Below, piece after piece: positions 6,055 through 6,356 of a DNA stretch of 6,356 nucleotides (the stretch's first letter is position 1; every line of letters starts with the position of its first letter). The notes under the pieces were generated by a model. That model had not been told where the DNA came from. It saw only the letters and a program-made list of their open reading frames with translations, and did not search any database. The DNA is from Bifidobacterium sp. UBA744 (GTDB lineage: Bacteria > Actinomycetota > Actinomycetes > Actinomycetales > Bifidobacteriaceae): NCBI GenBank assembly GCA_002298605.1, contig DBKS01000001.1, forward strand, positions 1 to 6,356, given 5' to 3'. Both the position numbers and the translations under genes were made by a program.

Positions 6055-6356
6055 TCAGGCGGGCCGCGGGGCCCGCGCATGGGGGGCGCCGTGCGCCGGG
6101 CTCACTGGAGGCGTCGGCGTCGGCGCGGCCTGAATCGCGTGTCCGCCCCCGAATGGCGGCTGGTGACAAGGCGCCCCCGCGACGCTGCCCGCATCCAGTG
6201 AGGCCGTGCCGGTCGTGATGGTGTGAGTCCATTGATTTCGCGTGCGCTTTGGCATTGGTGAAGTTACCGGGGGCTTGTGGGCGAGGGGCCGAGCGTCAGG
6301 CTCATATGATGGGCGGAATATGATGCGCGCCTTGATCTCCACTGGTTCGATGGCCT
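6055..6356 (-). CDS. Possible C-terminal end of a minus-strand gene, LacI-regulator-like (tentative)
   Basis: A minus-strand frame enters from the right edge and stays open to TGA at 6057-6055. Its first visible residues read IEPVEIKARIIFRPSYEP with good G/C third positions. They resemble the final strand of LacI-family regulators, which usually end in a Leu/Pro-Thr-Arg-Ile-Val-x-Arg-x-Ser-like motif shortly before the stop. Here the frame runs on for about 75 more residues rich in Pro, Ala, His and Arg, which is unusual and may mean the normal stop was lost or that the frame is accidental. No catalytic or DNA-binding part is inside the window. The resemblance rests on about fifteen residues, so both the gene and the family are tentative. 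Confidence 0.3.
   Translation of the reverse strand, partial: AIEPVEIKARIIFRPSYEPDARPLAHKPPVTSPMPKRTRNQWTHTITTGTASLDAGSVAGAPCHQPPFGGGHAIQAAPTPTPPVSPAHGAPHARAPRPA
6059..6076. repeat. Perfect GC hairpin
   Basis: GCGGGCC (6059-6065) pairs with GGCCCGC (6070-6076) around the four-base loop GCGG. A second small hairpin follows (GGCGC 6085-6089 with GCGCC 6093-6097). No T-run follows either, so they are not standard terminators on the plus strand. Confidence 0.6.

Noticed and set aside
5714..6133. A plus-strand frame starting inside higA and running into the GC-rich region
   Set aside because: It starts out of frame within higA, has no ribosome binding site, crosses the higA terminator and the G9 run, and gives a composition-driven protein.
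6342..6356. GGTTCGAT near the right edge, resembling a tRNA T-loop
   Set aside because: The flanking bases do not form a T-arm stem and no anticodon or acceptor arm pairs upstream.
1..6356. CRISPR array, insertion sequence ends, phage attachment sites
   Set aside because: No regularly spaced repeats, no transposase, no integrase and no target-site duplications were visible on reading either strand.

Overview
The window looks like chromosomal DNA of a high-GC actinobacterium, most likely a Bifidobacterium or close relative. The reasons are strong G/C preference at third codon positions, GGAGG-type ribosome binding sites, a prolyl-aminopeptidase/proC/ychF gene order, and start codons lying seven bases behind a -10 box (leaderless-type genes, common in actinobacteria). 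The genus is inferred from protein style and gene order, not from a database match.

Layout. 1-1120 (minus): a membrane sensor histidine kinase cut by the left edge. 1121-1242: a divergent intergenic region. 1243-2583 (plus): a proline iminopeptidase of peptidase family S33. 2633-3433 (plus): proC, pyrroline-5-carboxylate reductase, 49 bases downstream with no terminator between, so probably one transcript. 3434-3523: a spacer with a 9-bp inverted repeat and a probable ychF promoter. 3524-4618 (plus): ychF, a complete HAS-type ATPase/GTPase with a TGS domain, closed by a nested hairpin terminator (4635-4693). 4696-5166: a doubtful, probably frame-disrupted reading frame starting right behind that terminator. 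5178-5775 (plus): a higBA toxin-antitoxin operon, toxin first, whose promoter is embedded in a 12-bp-arm palindrome. 5776-6356: a weak terminator, a GC-rich stretch with no convincing gene, a run of nine G, and at the far right a possible C-terminal end of a minus-strand gene.

How the genes fit together. The peptidase frees N-terminal proline from peptides and ProC makes the last step of proline synthesis, so the two adjacent genes feed the same pool by salvage and by synthesis. YchF is a housekeeping, ribosome-associated P-loop NTPase. HigB (a RelE-fold mRNA interferase) and HigA (its XRE-type antitoxin and likely autorepressor) form an accessory module inserted behind the core genes. The damaged frame before it and the structured, gene-poor region after it suggest that the segment right of the ychF terminator is the variable part of this locus.

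Most notable: the higBA promoter/operator architecture, which moves the toxin start codon downstream of the longest open frame; a shared leaderless pattern (TANNNT, seven bases, start codon) at three genes; and the frame-switching remnant at 4696-5166. I see no clear evidence of a wholly new system.
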